A stretch of 64,000 nt of DNA from Prolixibacter sp. SD074 (lineage in GTDB: Bacteria; Bacteroidota; Bacteroidia; Bacteroidales; Prolixibacteraceae). The position numbers and the translations under genes were made by a program. The notes beneath the pieces were generated by a model, which ran no database searches, was not told the origin of the DNA, and saw nothing but the letters and a program-made list of their open reading frames with translations. Location of the stretch: contig NZ_BLAW01000001.1 in the NCBI RefSeq assembly GCF_009617895.1, positions 2,719,001-2,783,000 on the forward strand, in the 5' to 3' direction. This document shows, in pieces, positions 52,444 to 62,791 of this stretch (positions are counted from its first letter, which is position 1; each line of letters starts with the position of its first letter).

Positions 52444-54027
52444 ATGAAGAGCCTTGATTTTGATTTTATTATTATTGGCAGTGGACTGGCCGGATTAGTT
52501 GCGGCTTATCATGCCGCCGACCATGGAACTGTTGCTTTAATCTCTAAATCAGAGCTGGATGTGAGCAACTCATACCATGCCCAGGGGGGAATTGCCGTAG
52601 CCATTGATAAAGATGACCGCCCGGAAAATCACTTTCAAGACACCCTCACCGCTGGAAGAGGACTTTGTGACCACGATGCCGTTGACATTTTGGTCAGGGA
52701 AGGACAACAGTGCATTCAGGAGATCATTTCCTGTGGAATGGAGTTCGACAGGAATGAGAACGGCGAGTTGTTTCTGGGGCTGGAGGGCGGTCACACTCAT
52801 CGCCGGATACTGCATGCCGGTGGCGATGCGACCGGTAAACTGATGACCAGCTTCATGCTAAAAAAAGTACTCGGGAAGAAGAATATCACAACATTTGAGT
52901 ACACGGTAGCTGTCCGCATTTTGGTCGACGACGGCCATTGTTACGGCGTTCAGGCCCTACAATTTGTGAGTGGAGAAAACATCCTCTTCAAGGGAAGAGC
53001 CACAGTTATGGCCACCGGCGGATTATCCCGCCTCTACACCCGTTCAACCAATCCCCATACTGCCACCGGAGACGGAGTTGCACTAGCCTGGCGCGCCGGC
53101 GTACAAATGGCCGATATGGAATTTATCCAGTTCCATCCTTCGGCGTTATCCCTTCCGGGAGAAGATGCCTTCTTAGTCAGTGAAGCTGTTCGTGGCGAAG
53201 GTGCCCGGTTACTCGATGTAAATGGCGAACGCTTCATGGAAGGCATTCATCCGCTGGCAGAACTGGCTCCCCGCGATGTAGTCGCAGCCGCCATTTTCCG
53301 GCAGATGAAAAAAACAGACGCATCCTATGTTTACCTGAGCCTTAAGCACCTCGATGCAAAATACATCCGTGGCAGGTTCCAATCCATCGATGCGCACCTC
53401 AGTCGGCTGGAAATCGATATGACAGAGGATTTGATCCCGGTGGCTCCGGCAGCACATTACATGGTTGGCGGTATCCGTACCGATTTGTGGGGACAAACCA
53501 ACATGCCCGGTTTATATGCCTGTGGCGAGGTAGCTTCGACTGGAGTAATGGGGGCAAACCGGTTGGCAAGCAACTCTCTTCTCGAATGTCTCGTCTATGG
53601 AAAGAGAGCTATTGAGAAAGCACGAAGAAATTTGCAGGAACCCAAAAAAACAGATAATACACCGGCTCCCATATTCCTGAACAAGGAAACGGATGAAGAG
53701 TTCCTTTCGGTGAAAAATGAGCTGGCGGATTTAATGAATTCGCACGTTGGTATTTTACGTAATCACGAAGGCTTAATCTCAGCATTTGAAGAGGTCAATA
53801 AAAAATCGTTGAAATACAACGCGCCTTCGAATGATTACAACCATCATAAAATTAAGAACCTGATAGATATTTGCCGGTTAATCATCCAGTCGGCACTGGT
53901 CAGAAAAGAAAGCAGAGGCGGCCACATTCGTGAAGATCACCCGGAAGAAAGCGCTGAACAGACAAAACATATAATCCAGCAATTAGGAAAAGAAATTCAA
54001 TACGAACCCGTAAGAATAACAAAGTGA
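52444..54027 (+). CDS. nadB: L-aspartate oxidase
   Basis: A 527-residue FAD enzyme oxidising L-aspartate to iminoaspartate, the first step of de novo NAD synthesis. Marks are the FAD-binding FIIIGSGLAGLVAAYHA at the N terminus, SNSYHAQGGIAVA, GLEGGHTHRRILHAGGDATG and the active-site-region HYMVGGIRTD and GLYACGEVASTGVMGANRLA. Full length for the family. The nadC start lies one base after its stop. Confidence 0.97.
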   Translation: MKSLDFDFIIIGSGLAGLVAAYHAADHGTVALISKSELDVSNSYHAQGGIAVAIDKDDRPENHFQDTLTAGRGLCDHDAVDILVREGQQCIQEIISCGMEFDRNENGELFLGLEGGHTHRRILHAGGDATGKLMTSFMLKKVLGKKNITTFEYTVAVRILVDDGHCYGVQALQFVSGENILFKGRATVMATGGLSRLYTRSTNPHTATGDGVALAWRAGVQMADMEFIQFHPSALSLPGEDAFLVSEAVRGEGARLLDVNGERFMEGIHPLAELAPRDVVAAAIFRQMKKTDASYVYLSLKHLDAKYIRGRFQSIDAHLSRLEIDMTEDLIPVAPAAHYMVGGIRTDLWGQTNMPGLYACGEVASTGVMGANRLASNSLLECLVYGKRAIEKARRNLQEPKKTDNTPAPIFLNKETDEEFLSVKNELADLMNSHVGILRNHEGLISAFEEVNKKSLKYNAPSNDYNHHKIKNLIDICRLIIQSALVRKESRGGHIREDHPEESAEQTKHIIQQLGKEIQYEPVRITK

Positions 54028-54028
54028 A

Positions 54029-54880
54029 ATGAGTACACTGAATTTTGACGTTATCGATCCCATCATCGAATATGCACTAAAGGAGGATATCGCTGACGGT
54101 GATATTACCACGAACGCAGTGATACCTGGAGAGATGCAAACTACCGCCACGATGACGGCCAAAGCAGATGGCGTGGTTGCCGGGCTTCCGGTTGCCGAAA
54201 AGGTATTTTGCAAACTAAATACCAACATTGAGTGGACTACATATATTGAGGACGGCAGTTTTGTCAACAAAGGCGATGTACTTGTTCAGGTAAAAGGTTC
54301 ATTTCGTGCTTTATTAACCGGAGAACGACTTGCTTTGAACTTTCTACAGCGCATGAGCGGAATCGCTACCGAAACATCCAGATATGTGAAAGCCATCCGG
54401 GGATATAAAACGGAAATTTTGGACACCCGGAAAACAGTACCCGGCCTCAGGTTACTCGATAAATATGCCGTGAAAATGGGCGGTGGCACCAATCACCGGA
54501 TAGGCTTGTACGACATGGTGATGATTAAAGACAACCATATTAAAGTGGCCGGCGGAATTACCGAAGCTGTTAAAGCCATCAGGCCCACCACTGCAGCCGG
54601 TGTAAAAATTGAGGTGGAGACCACCAACCTCAACGAAGTGGAAGAAGCCATCGCAGCCGGCGCCGACATCATCATGCTGGACAATATGGATAACGAAACC
54701 ATGAAGCGTGGAGTGGAGCTAATTAAGGGCCGGGCAAAAGTTGAAGCATCAGGAAACATGACACTTGAACGGGTGAAGGACGTGGCCGCCTCCGGTGTTG
54801 ATTTTATTTCCATTGGAGCTTTAACCCATAGCGTGAAAGCCCTGGACATTAGCATGAATATAGACGTACCCCAAAAATAA
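54029..54880 (+). CDS. nadC: Nicotinate-nucleotide pyrophosphorylase (carboxylating)
   Basis: A 283-residue quinolinate phosphoribosyltransferase that makes nicotinate mononucleotide from quinolinate and PRPP. Marks are LKEDIADGDITTNAVIP, ALNFLQRMSGIAT, DTRKTVPGLRLLDKYAVKMG, HRIGLYDMVMIKDNH and EVEAT-type residues in KIEVETTNLNE. It follows nadB and precedes coaX by 8 bp. No nadA (quinolinate synthase) is nearby. Confidence 0.97.
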   Translation: MSTLNFDVIDPIIEYALKEDIADGDITTNAVIPGEMQTTATMTAKADGVVAGLPVAEKVFCKLNTNIEWTTYIEDGSFVNKGDVLVQVKGSFRALLTGERLALNFLQRMSGIATETSRYVKAIRGYKTEILDTRKTVPGLRLLDKYAVKMGGGTNHRIGLYDMVMIKDNHIKVAGGITEAVKAIRPTTAAGVKIEVETTNLNEVEEAIAAGADIIMLDNMDNETMKRGVELIKGRAKVEASGNMTLERVKDVAASGVDFISIGALTHSVKALDISMNIDVPQK

Positions 54881-54888
54881 ACATCCTG

Positions 54889-55623
54889 TTGAACCTGGTA
54901 ATCGACATAGGAAATAGTCTCACGAAACTGGCCGTTTTCGATCAGAACCGGCTGGTAAATTCAGTACAACTGGAGGATTTCGATCAGGAAATTATCCTGC
55001 GTTTGAAAAAACAGTACCCTGAATTGGATAAGGCTATTCTTTCGGCGGTGACCAAACATGATTCAACACGCTTCCAACTCCTGCGAAAGGGGTTCTCTTA
55101 TTTTTTGGAACTTTCAACAACTACCCCTGTTCCCATTAAAAACAATTACCGTTCGAAAGCGACACTCGGTATCGACCGTTTAGCAGCAGCAGTAGGTGCA
55201 ACCTGCTTATTCCCCGGGAAGGATCTCCTTATTATTGATGCGGGAACTGCTATCACCTACGATATTGTTGACAAGGAAAAAGGCTTTATGGGCGGTAATA
55301 TCTCACCGGGCCTCAGGACCCGGTTCCGTGCACTTCATCAATTCACCGGACGACTTCCATTACTTACTCCGGACGATAATTGGCCCGACATTGGCACAAC
55401 CACCGAAGAAGGCATTCAAAGTGGAGTATTAGCAGGTATTTTGTCAGAAGTAGAGAGCGTAATTGACAGGATGAAATCAAAGTGGCCGGAATTAACAATT
55501 ATTGTCACTGGGGGCGATGCTAAATTCTTTGATAAAAAGTTAAAAAGTTCCATCTTTGTAAAATTTCAAATTACCCTGCTGGGGTTGAACCGAATCCTCG
55601 AATATAATGTCAAAAACTATTAA
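54889..55623 (+). CDS. coaX: Type III pantothenate kinase
   Basis: A 244-residue ASKHA-fold kinase, the first step of coenzyme A synthesis. Marks are NLVIDIGNSLTKLAVF, LGIDRLAAAVGA and LLIIDAGTAITYDIV with the catalytic aspartates. The start appears to be TTG at 54889, since no ATG precedes the N-terminal phosphate-binding motif. The last 17 bp overlap the next gene. Confidence 0.95.
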   Translation: MNLVIDIGNSLTKLAVFDQNRLVNSVQLEDFDQEIILRLKKQYPELDKAILSAVTKHDSTRFQLLRKGFSYFLELSTTTPVPIKNNYRSKATLGIDRLAAAVGATCLFPGKDLLIIDAGTAITYDIVDKEKGFMGGNISPGLRTRFRALHQFTGRLPLLTPDDNWPDIGTTTEEGIQSGVLAGILSEVESVIDRMKSKWPELTIIVTGGDAKFFDKKLKSSIFVKFQITLLGLNRILEYNVKNY

Positions 55624-56890
55624 AATAGTAGCTACGGTTGTTATTGTATTTGTAACCTCTGCTGCCGCTTGGGCACAACAAAATAATAACACCAGCTCTC
55701 CGTATTCAAGGTACGGATTGGGAAAACTGCGTGATTACGGGCAGGGACGTTCTGCTGCTATGGGTGGAATTGGAATTGGAACACGTTTTCCCGACCAGAT
55801 TAATACAGCCAACCCTGCTTCTTACACTGCCGTCGATAGTATGACTTTTCTGATGGACTTTGGGCTCAGTTCACGTCATACCGAATTCAAATCGGCAACC
55901 AGCAGTAACGGTGACAACAATACCAACCTAAATAATCTGGCCATCTCATTTCCAATTACAAGATGGTGGGCAACTGCATGGGGAGTTACACCGTACGCCG
56001 ATAAGGGTTACCAGGTAAATTTAACATCCGAAGTGGAAGGGAATGCAATAGCCACTAATTTTAACGGTAAAGGAACACTCACCCGTGTATTCTGGGGAAA
56101 CGGTTTCAACATTGTTCCGAACTTTTCGGTGGGAATTAACGCATGGTACATGTTTGGTACATTAAGCGATAACATTTACCTGGATTATCCCACCGATCCC
56201 AATATGTATGATTATTACGAAACCAAGAGCCTGAGGGTTCAGGATTTCGGTTTCAATCTGGGATTGCAATATTACTTCAAAACAAAAAATAATAATACAT
56301 GGGTAGTTGGGGGTACTTTTGAACCTTCTCAAAAGTACAGTTCAAAATATACCCTTCATCAGGAAAAAGCACTTTTCCGTGGAACGATGAATCAAATCAC
56401 CGACACGCTTACCCATGTTGAAGACCGTTCCCAACAAACTAAATTACCGGTATCATACGGAGCCGGAGTTTCCTACGTCATTAAAAATAGGATCACATTG
56501 GGTGCCGATTATTTTCACCAATCGTGGTCAAATTCCACTTTATTCGGACAAACACCAACGTATTTGACCAATAGAGATCGATACGCCGCAGGTATTGAAT
56601 TTAACCCGAACCGGAACTCCATCCGAAGTTACTGGAATCGAGCGTTCTATCGCATGGGTATGTTTTACGAGAATTCCTATCTTTACCTCAACGGAACAGA
56701 GATTAGCGGTTATGGCATGACCTTTGGTGTAGGGTTACCACTGAGCCGTTCCCGTTCTACCCTGAACCTTTCAGCTGAATTAGGAAGAATCGGGACAACG
56801 AGCAATAACTTGCTGGAAGAAGATTATGTAAAACTCACCTTGCATATCATGCTTAACGAACGGTGGTTCATAAAACGTAAATTCGATTAA
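55607..56890 (+). CDS. Outer-membrane beta-barrel protein, unknown function
   Basis: A 427-residue secreted protein with a signal peptide (cleavage after AAAWAQ). Alternating aromatic strands, an early SSPYSRYGLGKLRDYG stretch, AAMGGIGIGTR and PANPASYTA-type repeats (TANPASYTAVDS) recall FadL-like or PorV-type channels of Bacteroidota, but I do not recognise a family with certainty. It overlaps coaX by 17 bp and is 19 bp before the TPR gene, so the group coaX to lptC is probably cotranscribed. Confidence 0.8.
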   Translation: MSKTIKIVATVVIVFVTSAAAWAQQNNNTSSPYSRYGLGKLRDYGQGRSAAMGGIGIGTRFPDQINTANPASYTAVDSMTFLMDFGLSSRHTEFKSATSSNGDNNTNLNNLAISFPITRWWATAWGVTPYADKGYQVNLTSEVEGNAIATNFNGKGTLTRVFWGNGFNIVPNFSVGINAWYMFGTLSDNIYLDYPTDPNMYDYYETKSLRVQDFGFNLGLQYYFKTKNNNTWVVGGTFEPSQKYSSKYTLHQEKALFRGTMNQITDTLTHVEDRSQQTKLPVSYGAGVSYVIKNRITLGADYFHQSWSNSTLFGQTPTYLTNRDRYAAGIEFNPNRNSIRSYWNRAFYRMGMFYENSYLYLNGTEISGYGMTFGVGLPLSRSRSTLNLSAELGRIGTTSNNLLEEDYVKLTLHIMLNERWFIKRKFD

Positions 56891-56909
56891 CAATTACACA
56901 CATATTGGT

Positions 56910-58538
56910 ATGGATATGAAGACGATTATCAGAACAGCTTTAGTACTCATCCTGACCTACACGGTCGGAATCGCTGGCGCAATGGCACAGCGAGTGGTTA
57001 CCGGTACTGTATATATTGATGGAAAACCTGCTGCAGGTGTTACTGTTACAGCAAACCGGTCACACGATCAGTTTTTCACTAGCTTCGACGGTAAGTACAA
57101 ACTGGAGATCAGTGATAGATCAAAATACCTGAAATTCACGTATGCCGGCGGAGAAGAAAAACTGGACATTGAAGGTAACAACAAGAATGTTATCAACATG
57201 TACATCGGCAAAAAGCCTGATTTGACTAAAGAAGCCGAAGAGCCAGGAGTGGATCTGCGTTCACAATCGGAGCTTATTAAGGCACAGAACAAAGACTACA
57301 TGACTTACTACTCATTGTATGACCAGTTCTACCAGATGAACGATTACAAATCGGCACTTAAGCCATGGGAACATATATATAATAAGTATCCTAAATCATC
57401 TGTCAATGTCTATATTGTAGGGATCAAGATGTATGAAGCGATGCTTGATAAAGCAACTGATGCAGAAAAACCTGCATTGCTTGACAAATTGATGTCGATT
57501 TACGACAAACGAATGAAATACTTCGATAACAAAGGATTCGTGTTAGGACGCAAAGCCACTACATATCTGAAGTACAAATTGGTACATCCTGATCAGCTTA
57601 CCGACGATCAACTAAAAGAAATATACAAGACCGGTTACAGTTGGTTAGAGCAGTCGATGGAACTACAGGGAAATAAAACAGAAGCTGCTGTTCTTGTTCA
57701 GTTGATGCAAGGTACCAGTGTTTTGTTCAAGACAGGTGAATTCGAGTCGGATAAAGTAATGGAGAGTTACGATAAAACACTGGCCATCGCCAATGCTAAT
57801 TTGGCTAAGGATTCGAATGACAAAGCCTACAAGCAGGCTGCTGATGCCATCAACACTATTTTTGAGAATTCAGGTGCAGCCGATTGCGAAAGCTTAATTA
57901 AGCTGTACACGCCGAAATTCAAAAACAATCCAAACGATGTTGAAATGCTGCGCAAAATGCTGTATCTACTGAACAGAGATAACTGTACCGACAGCAAGCT
58001 TTATGCTGATGCAGCCGACAAATTGTATCAACTGGAGCCGTCAGCACAATCAGCCTTCTCAATGGCCCGTCTGTACATCAAATTGAAAGATTTTGACAAA
58101 GCCATTAAATATTACAATGAGGCTATTTCGCTGGAAAAAGATCCCACACAAAAAGCACTTGACTTGTACGAACTGGGAACTGTTGAACTGAGCCAAAATC
58201 GTTATCAGTCAGCACGCGGAGACGCCCGCGAAGCAATTAAACTGCAACCCAAAAATGGTAAACTTTACCTGCTGATAGGTAGCATTTATGCCGCATCTGC
58301 TAAAACCTTTGGCGACAATGATTTCGATAAGTCAATGGTGTTTGTTTTAGCCGTTGATTATTTCAAAAAAGCCAAGGCGGTAGATCCTTCGGTTGCAGAA
58401 GAAGCCAATAAGAACATCAACATTTACAAAAAATATTTCCCCAATAAGGAAAACGCTTTCTTCCAGGGATACAATGCCGGAGATACTTACAGGGTAGGAG
58501 GCTGGATTAATGAAACAACAAAAATACAATTCCGTTAA
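56910..58538 (+). CDS. TPR protein with carboxypeptidase-regulatory-like domain
   Basis: A 542-residue exported protein (signal ending GAMAQ). Residues about 28-100 form a beta-sandwich regulatory-like domain (VVTGTVYIDGKPAAGVTVTA). The rest is helical with several tetratricopeptide repeats, e.g. SAFSMARLYIKLKDFDKAIK and ALDLYELGTVELSQNRYQSA. It probably acts as a periplasmic scaffold. It overlaps lptC by 29 bp. Confidence 0.88.
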   Translation: MDMKTIIRTALVLILTYTVGIAGAMAQRVVTGTVYIDGKPAAGVTVTANRSHDQFFTSFDGKYKLEISDRSKYLKFTYAGGEEKLDIEGNNKNVINMYIGKKPDLTKEAEEPGVDLRSQSELIKAQNKDYMTYYSLYDQFYQMNDYKSALKPWEHIYNKYPKSSVNVYIVGIKMYEAMLDKATDAEKPALLDKLMSIYDKRMKYFDNKGFVLGRKATTYLKYKLVHPDQLTDDQLKEIYKTGYSWLEQSMELQGNKTEAAVLVQLMQGTSVLFKTGEFESDKVMESYDKTLAIANANLAKDSNDKAYKQAADAINTIFENSGAADCESLIKLYTPKFKNNPNDVEMLRKMLYLLNRDNCTDSKLYADAADKLYQLEPSAQSAFSMARLYIKLKDFDKAIKYYNEAISLEKDPTQKALDLYELGTVELSQNRYQSARGDAREAIKLQPKNGKLYLLIGSIYAASAKTFGDNDFDKSMVFVLAVDYFKKAKAVDPSVAEEANKNINIYKKYFPNKENAFFQGYNAGDTYRVGGWINETTKIQFR

Positions 58539-59127
58539 TACTACGGCATTTAAAATTAAAATACTGATTAAGTCGAGCATTGCTGCCCTATCATTAGGAG
58601 CAGCAATGCTTCTTTTGTCTTGTCAGTCTAAAGTCGAAGTCGAAGCAAACCTACCTTCCAAACTCATCGAGCAGGAGGAATTACCAACAGTTGACGCCAC
58701 TGATTTCGAAACGACTTTTACCGACTCTGGTATAGTGCGTTATCGGCTGACAACTCCCCGTTTGCTTGAGTATGAAAATAAAAAGGCCCCGTATACCGAA
58801 TTTCCTGACGGTTTTCACATTGTTGAATTTGACAAGAACGAGAAGATTATATCCGGTATTTCAGCCAATTACGGCAAGCGGTTCACGAACCAGAAAAAAT
58901 GGCTGGCCATTGGTAACGTGGTAGCGGTGAATGCCGATGGAGATACACTAAAAACCGAAAAACTGACCTGGCTGAGAAAAGAAAAACGTATCTTCTCAGA
59001 TAAATATGTTCGAATCATCAGAAGCGACCAGATTATTACCGGGATTGGGCTGGAATCGGATGAAAATCTGAAAAACTGGAAAATTCTTCAACCGAAAGGA
59101 ACACTTTACGTAAACGACGAAAAATAA
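58510..59127 (+). CDS. lptC: LPS export protein LptC
   Basis: A 205-residue membrane-anchored periplasmic protein that hands lipopolysaccharide from LptBFG to LptA. It has an N-terminal hydrophobic segment ending in a lipobox-like LLLSC, then the LptC beta-jellyroll with YRLTTPRLLEYE, GFHIVEFDKNEKI and TLKTEKLTWLRKEKRIFSDKYVRI. The overlap with the TPR gene suggests coupled translation. Confidence 0.92.
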   Translation: MKQQKYNSVNTTAFKIKILIKSSIAALSLGAAMLLLSCQSKVEVEANLPSKLIEQEELPTVDATDFETTFTDSGIVRYRLTTPRLLEYENKKAPYTEFPDGFHIVEFDKNEKIISGISANYGKRFTNQKKWLAIGNVVAVNADGDTLKTEKLTWLRKEKRIFSDKYVRIIRSDQIITGIGLESDENLKNWKILQPKGTLYVNDEK

Positions 59128-59145
59128 TCGCCCTACCTGCTAAAC

Positions 59146-60414
59146 ATGAATATCTTTCTAATCATATTGGGAACACTTGCTGCCTCCGCCTTTTTCTCCG
59201 GGATGGAAATGGCATTCGTATCTTCCGACAAACTCCGACTTGAATTAGAGAAGAACAAGAACTTTTTAAATAGCAAATTCCTCACCCTATACACAAGAAA
59301 ACCGGGCCATTACATTGCCACTATGTTACTGGGAAACAACCTGGCATTAGTTGTTTACGGTATCGCCTTCGCCAAATTGCTTGACCCGATTGTAACTCCG
59401 ATCGTCACCAATGATACCTTGTCGCTAATTACACAGACACTTCTGTCAACCTTGCTCATCCTGTTTGTTGCCGAATTTCTACCCAAAACGCTGTTCCGGT
59501 TAAAACCGAACCTGGCGCTGAATATATTTGCCATACCGGTAGGAATATTTTATATCCTCTTCTATCCTATCACCTGGCTGACAATGGGAATTTCCAGGCT
59601 TTTATTAAGAAAGATATTCAAAACAGAAATTGCACAGGAACAGGAACAACTGGTTTTCGGCCGCATCGATCTGAATAAATTCATCGGCGAAAGCGAACGT
59701 CCAGCGGGTGAAGTCTCGGAAACAGTAGAAAATGAGATCAAGCTGTTCAAAAATGCACTCGATTTTTCGAAGGTTAAATTAAGGGAGTGCTTGGTCCCAC
59801 GACCCGAAATTGAAGCCATTGACGTGAATACACCAATGAATGAACTTCGCCAACGTTTCATAGAGACAGGTTTCTCAAAAATCATCGTTTTCAAAGACAG
59901 CATTGATGACATCATTGGTTATGTCCATTCATCCGATCTTTTCCATAATCCCAACAACATAACGACATTACTGAGAAAAGTGATTTTTGTCCCGGAGACA
60001 ATGGAAGCCAGCAAGTTGTTGACTAAGTTTCTGCACGAGCATAAGAGCCTGGCAGTAGTAGTCGACGAATTTGGAGGAACGGCAGGTATTGTTACCACGG
60101 AAGATATTCTGGAAGAAATATTCGGTGAAATTGAAGATGAGCACGACACCGTTGAACTGGTGGAACGCAAAATTGATGACAAACATTACATATTTTCGGG
60201 CCGGATGAAAATCGACCAAATCAACGAAAAGTATTTCCTGGGGCTCCCTGTTGACGACAACTACGAAACCATTGCCGGATTCATTTTACATCGGTATGGC
60301 AGTATCCCAACGATGAACACCATTATCGACATAGGAAAATTCCAATTTAAGGTACTGAGAGGATCAAAGACGCGAATTGAACTCATTGAACTGAAAATAT
60401 TGAATAACACGTAA
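59146..60414 (+). CDS. CNNM/CorC-type (hemolysin family) membrane protein with CBS domains
   Basis: A 422-residue protein with an N-terminal DUF21 membrane domain (about residues 1-170, three to four hydrophobic segments, SGMEMAFVSSDKLRLE), two CBS domains (about 205-330, with VPRPEIEAIDVNTPM and DEFGGTAGIVTTEDILEEIFG) and a C-terminal CorC_HlyC domain. Family members act in magnesium or cobalt efflux; a related GldE protein exists in gliding Bacteroidota. It is 18 bp after lptC. Confidence 0.9.
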   Translation: MNIFLIILGTLAASAFFSGMEMAFVSSDKLRLELEKNKNFLNSKFLTLYTRKPGHYIATMLLGNNLALVVYGIAFAKLLDPIVTPIVTNDTLSLITQTLLSTLLILFVAEFLPKTLFRLKPNLALNIFAIPVGIFYILFYPITWLTMGISRLLLRKIFKTEIAQEQEQLVFGRIDLNKFIGESERPAGEVSETVENEIKLFKNALDFSKVKLRECLVPRPEIEAIDVNTPMNELRQRFIETGFSKIIVFKDSIDDIIGYVHSSDLFHNPNNITTLLRKVIFVPETMEASKLLTKFLHEHKSLAVVVDEFGGTAGIVTTEDILEEIFGEIEDEHDTVELVERKIDDKHYIFSGRMKIDQINEKYFLGLPVDDNYETIAGFILHRYGSIPTMNTIIDIGKFQFKVLRGSKTRIELIELKILNNT

Positions 60415-60509
60415 TTTTGATTCCATCAAAAGTGATGGGTACTCTAAAATTATTATCTTCGTAGCCCAAAGAATTAAACAAAAGATTTTAATAAATAACC
60501 TGAACATTA

Positions 60510-62618
60510 ATGGCAACATTACAGAAAATTAGGAACCAGGCTGGTGTTCTGGTTGCAGTAATTATTGGGTTGGCCCTGTTGGCGTTCATTCTGGGCGATA
60601 TGCTTCGTTCCGGAAGTTCGCTTTTGCGGGGAAAACAAATGGAAATTGCTGAGATTGCCGGAAAAAGTATTGATTACAAAGAGTTCCAGCAGAAACTTGA
60701 CGAACTGACCGAGATTTATAAAATGAATTCGGGCACTAATTCCGTTGATCAGAAAATGCTGGAACAGCTCAGAGAGCAAACCTGGCAAAACATGGTTCGC
60801 AATTACGTCATGAGCGATATTTACAAGGATCTGGGAATTGGCGTGAGTTCCGATGAACTTTTCGATATGGTTCAGGGAAACAACATTAGTCCTATTATCC
60901 AACAGTTGTTCCGCGACCCACAAACGGGCCAGGTTAACCGGTCGGCTATCCTTCAGTTTCTGAAACACTTGGAAACAAACGGAACCAGTCAGCAGAAAGC
61001 ATACTGGTTGTTCATGGAAAAACAAATCGTGTCTCAGCGTAAATACACCAAATACAACGATTTGGTCGCCAAAGGACTTTATATAACCACCGCTGAAGCC
61101 AAACAAGACGTAGCCCACAAAAACCATAAGGTGGACATTAACTATGTTGCCCAAACATATGCTTCAGTACCCGATAGCGCTGTACCTGTTTCGGATGCTG
61201 AAATGCAAAGATATTACAACAATCATCAGAAATTGTATCAACAGGATGCTACACGCCGGATCGAATATGTTGTTTTTCCGGTAGTACCATCAGCTTCAGA
61301 TAAGCAAAGCGCTCACAAATGGATTGAGAACATCAAATCGGATTTTGCCAATGCCAACGATGATGTGGCATTTGTAAATGTTAACTCCGATGTACCATTC
61401 GATGATTCCTTCTACAAGAAAGATGAGCTGTCGCCCGAACTGGGTGATTTCGCTTTCAGCGAAAAAGTGGGTGATATCTATGGCCCTTACAAAGACGGCG
61501 ATAGCTGGAAACTAGCAAAAATTGAGAAGTTCGAGAACCTTCCCGATTCCGTTAGAGCACGTCATATCCTGATTCGCGTTACCAGCCAGGCCGATGCACA
61601 AAAGGCACAATCATTGGCTGACAGCTTGAAGACTGTTATCGAAAAAGGCGGCAATTTCGCTACACTGGCAGAAAAATATTCACAGGATCCAGGGTCTGCC
61701 AACAATGGTGGAGACCTTGGCTGGTTCCGTCGTGGAACAATGGTGAAGGCATTTAACGATGCTGCTTTCTCCAGCAAAGTGAATGAAATAAGCGAAGTAA
61801 AAACGCAGTATGGCATCCACCTGCTTCAGGTAACAAAACGCGGAAAAACTGCTCCAAATGTACAGTTGGCTATCATCAGCCGTAAAGTTGAACCGAGCAG
61901 CCAGACTTACCAGAGTGTTTACTCGATAGCTTCGAAATTTGCAGGCGAGAATCAAACACAGGAAGCATTCAACAAAGCCGTTGCCTCGGAAGGGCTCGAT
62001 AAGCGATATGCTACCATCAAAGAAGATCAGCAAAACATCAAGGGCCTTAAGGATGCTCGTATTCTGGTTCGTTCAGCCTTTAGCAATTCCGAAGTAGGGA
62101 AACTGATTGTAAGCTATGAAGGAACTCCGATTTTTGACCTGGGTGACAACTTCGTGATTGCCGTTCTTACCGGTATCCAGGAAAAAGGAATTGCTCCATT
62201 CTCCGCTGTGAAAGACCGCGTTGAATTGGCCGTAAGAAAAGAGCAAAAAGGTAATTACCTGGCTAAGGAAATGGAAGGAAAATCCAATTTGGTTGCATTG
62301 GCTGCCGCTCTGAATGTGGACGAAAAACAAGCCCGGAACCTTACTTTCAACTCATACTCTATTCCGGGGGCCGGTGTTGAGCCTGCCGTCATCGGTACTG
62401 CAACAACGCTTGGATTACACGACGTTTCGACACCGGTAAAAGGTAACAATGGCGTGTATATGGTTGAAGTAACCAATGTTAAAGAAGGCGCTGATACCGA
62501 TGTGGCCGGAGACAAGGTTCAGATGATGATGAGCCTGAGTTATCGCGCCAACACACAGGCCTTCGAGACATTGAAGAAAGAGGCCGACATTGTTGACAAT
62601 CGTTCGAAATTCTATTAA
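60510..62618 (+). CDS. PpiD-like peptidylprolyl isomerase / periplasmic foldase
   Basis: A 702-residue protein with one N-terminal transmembrane anchor (VLVAVIIGLALLAFILGDML), a SurA-N-like chaperone region, a parvulin domain (about residues 345-455, starting VRARHILIRVTS and containing NNGGDLGWFRRGTMV and YGIHLLQVTKRG), and a long C-terminal chaperone part. It helps outer-membrane proteins fold at the inner membrane. It follows the CBS-domain gene after 95 bp and ends in a terminator. Confidence 0.92.
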   Translation: MATLQKIRNQAGVLVAVIIGLALLAFILGDMLRSGSSLLRGKQMEIAEIAGKSIDYKEFQQKLDELTEIYKMNSGTNSVDQKMLEQLREQTWQNMVRNYVMSDIYKDLGIGVSSDELFDMVQGNNISPIIQQLFRDPQTGQVNRSAILQFLKHLETNGTSQQKAYWLFMEKQIVSQRKYTKYNDLVAKGLYITTAEAKQDVAHKNHKVDINYVAQTYASVPDSAVPVSDAEMQRYYNNHQKLYQQDATRRIEYVVFPVVPSASDKQSAHKWIENIKSDFANANDDVAFVNVNSDVPFDDSFYKKDELSPELGDFAFSEKVGDIYGPYKDGDSWKLAKIEKFENLPDSVRARHILIRVTSQADAQKAQSLADSLKTVIEKGGNFATLAEKYSQDPGSANNGGDLGWFRRGTMVKAFNDAAFSSKVNEISEVKTQYGIHLLQVTKRGKTAPNVQLAIISRKVEPSSQTYQSVYSIASKFAGENQTQEAFNKAVASEGLDKRYATIKEDQQNIKGLKDARILVRSAFSNSEVGKLIVSYEGTPIFDLGDNFVIAVLTGIQEKGIAPFSAVKDRVELAVRKEQKGNYLAKEMEGKSNLVALAAALNVDEKQARNLTFNSYSIPGAGVEPAVIGTATTLGLHDVSTPVKGNNGVYMVEVTNVKEGADTDVAGDKVQMMMSLSYRANTQAFETLKKEADIVDNRSKFY

Positions 62619-62655
62619 TGAAACTTCCCGGTATTAGCGGAAAATATAGACACAA

Positions 62656-62698
62656 AAGAAAGCCCCTCAATAATAATTTGCGGGGTCTTCTTTTTTTT
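62656..62698 (+). terminator. Terminator after the PpiD-like gene
   Basis: AAGAAAGCCCC (62656-62666) pairs imperfectly with GGGGTCTTCTT (62682-62692), followed by Ts up to 62698. Confidence 0.7.
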
Positions 62699-62791
62699 AT
62701 GACCTCTGGCTATAAAACAGCTGCGAAACTACGATTGCCAGAGAAAAAGAAAGGTATAGCTAATAAAATAGAAAACGGGTGACAATAATCA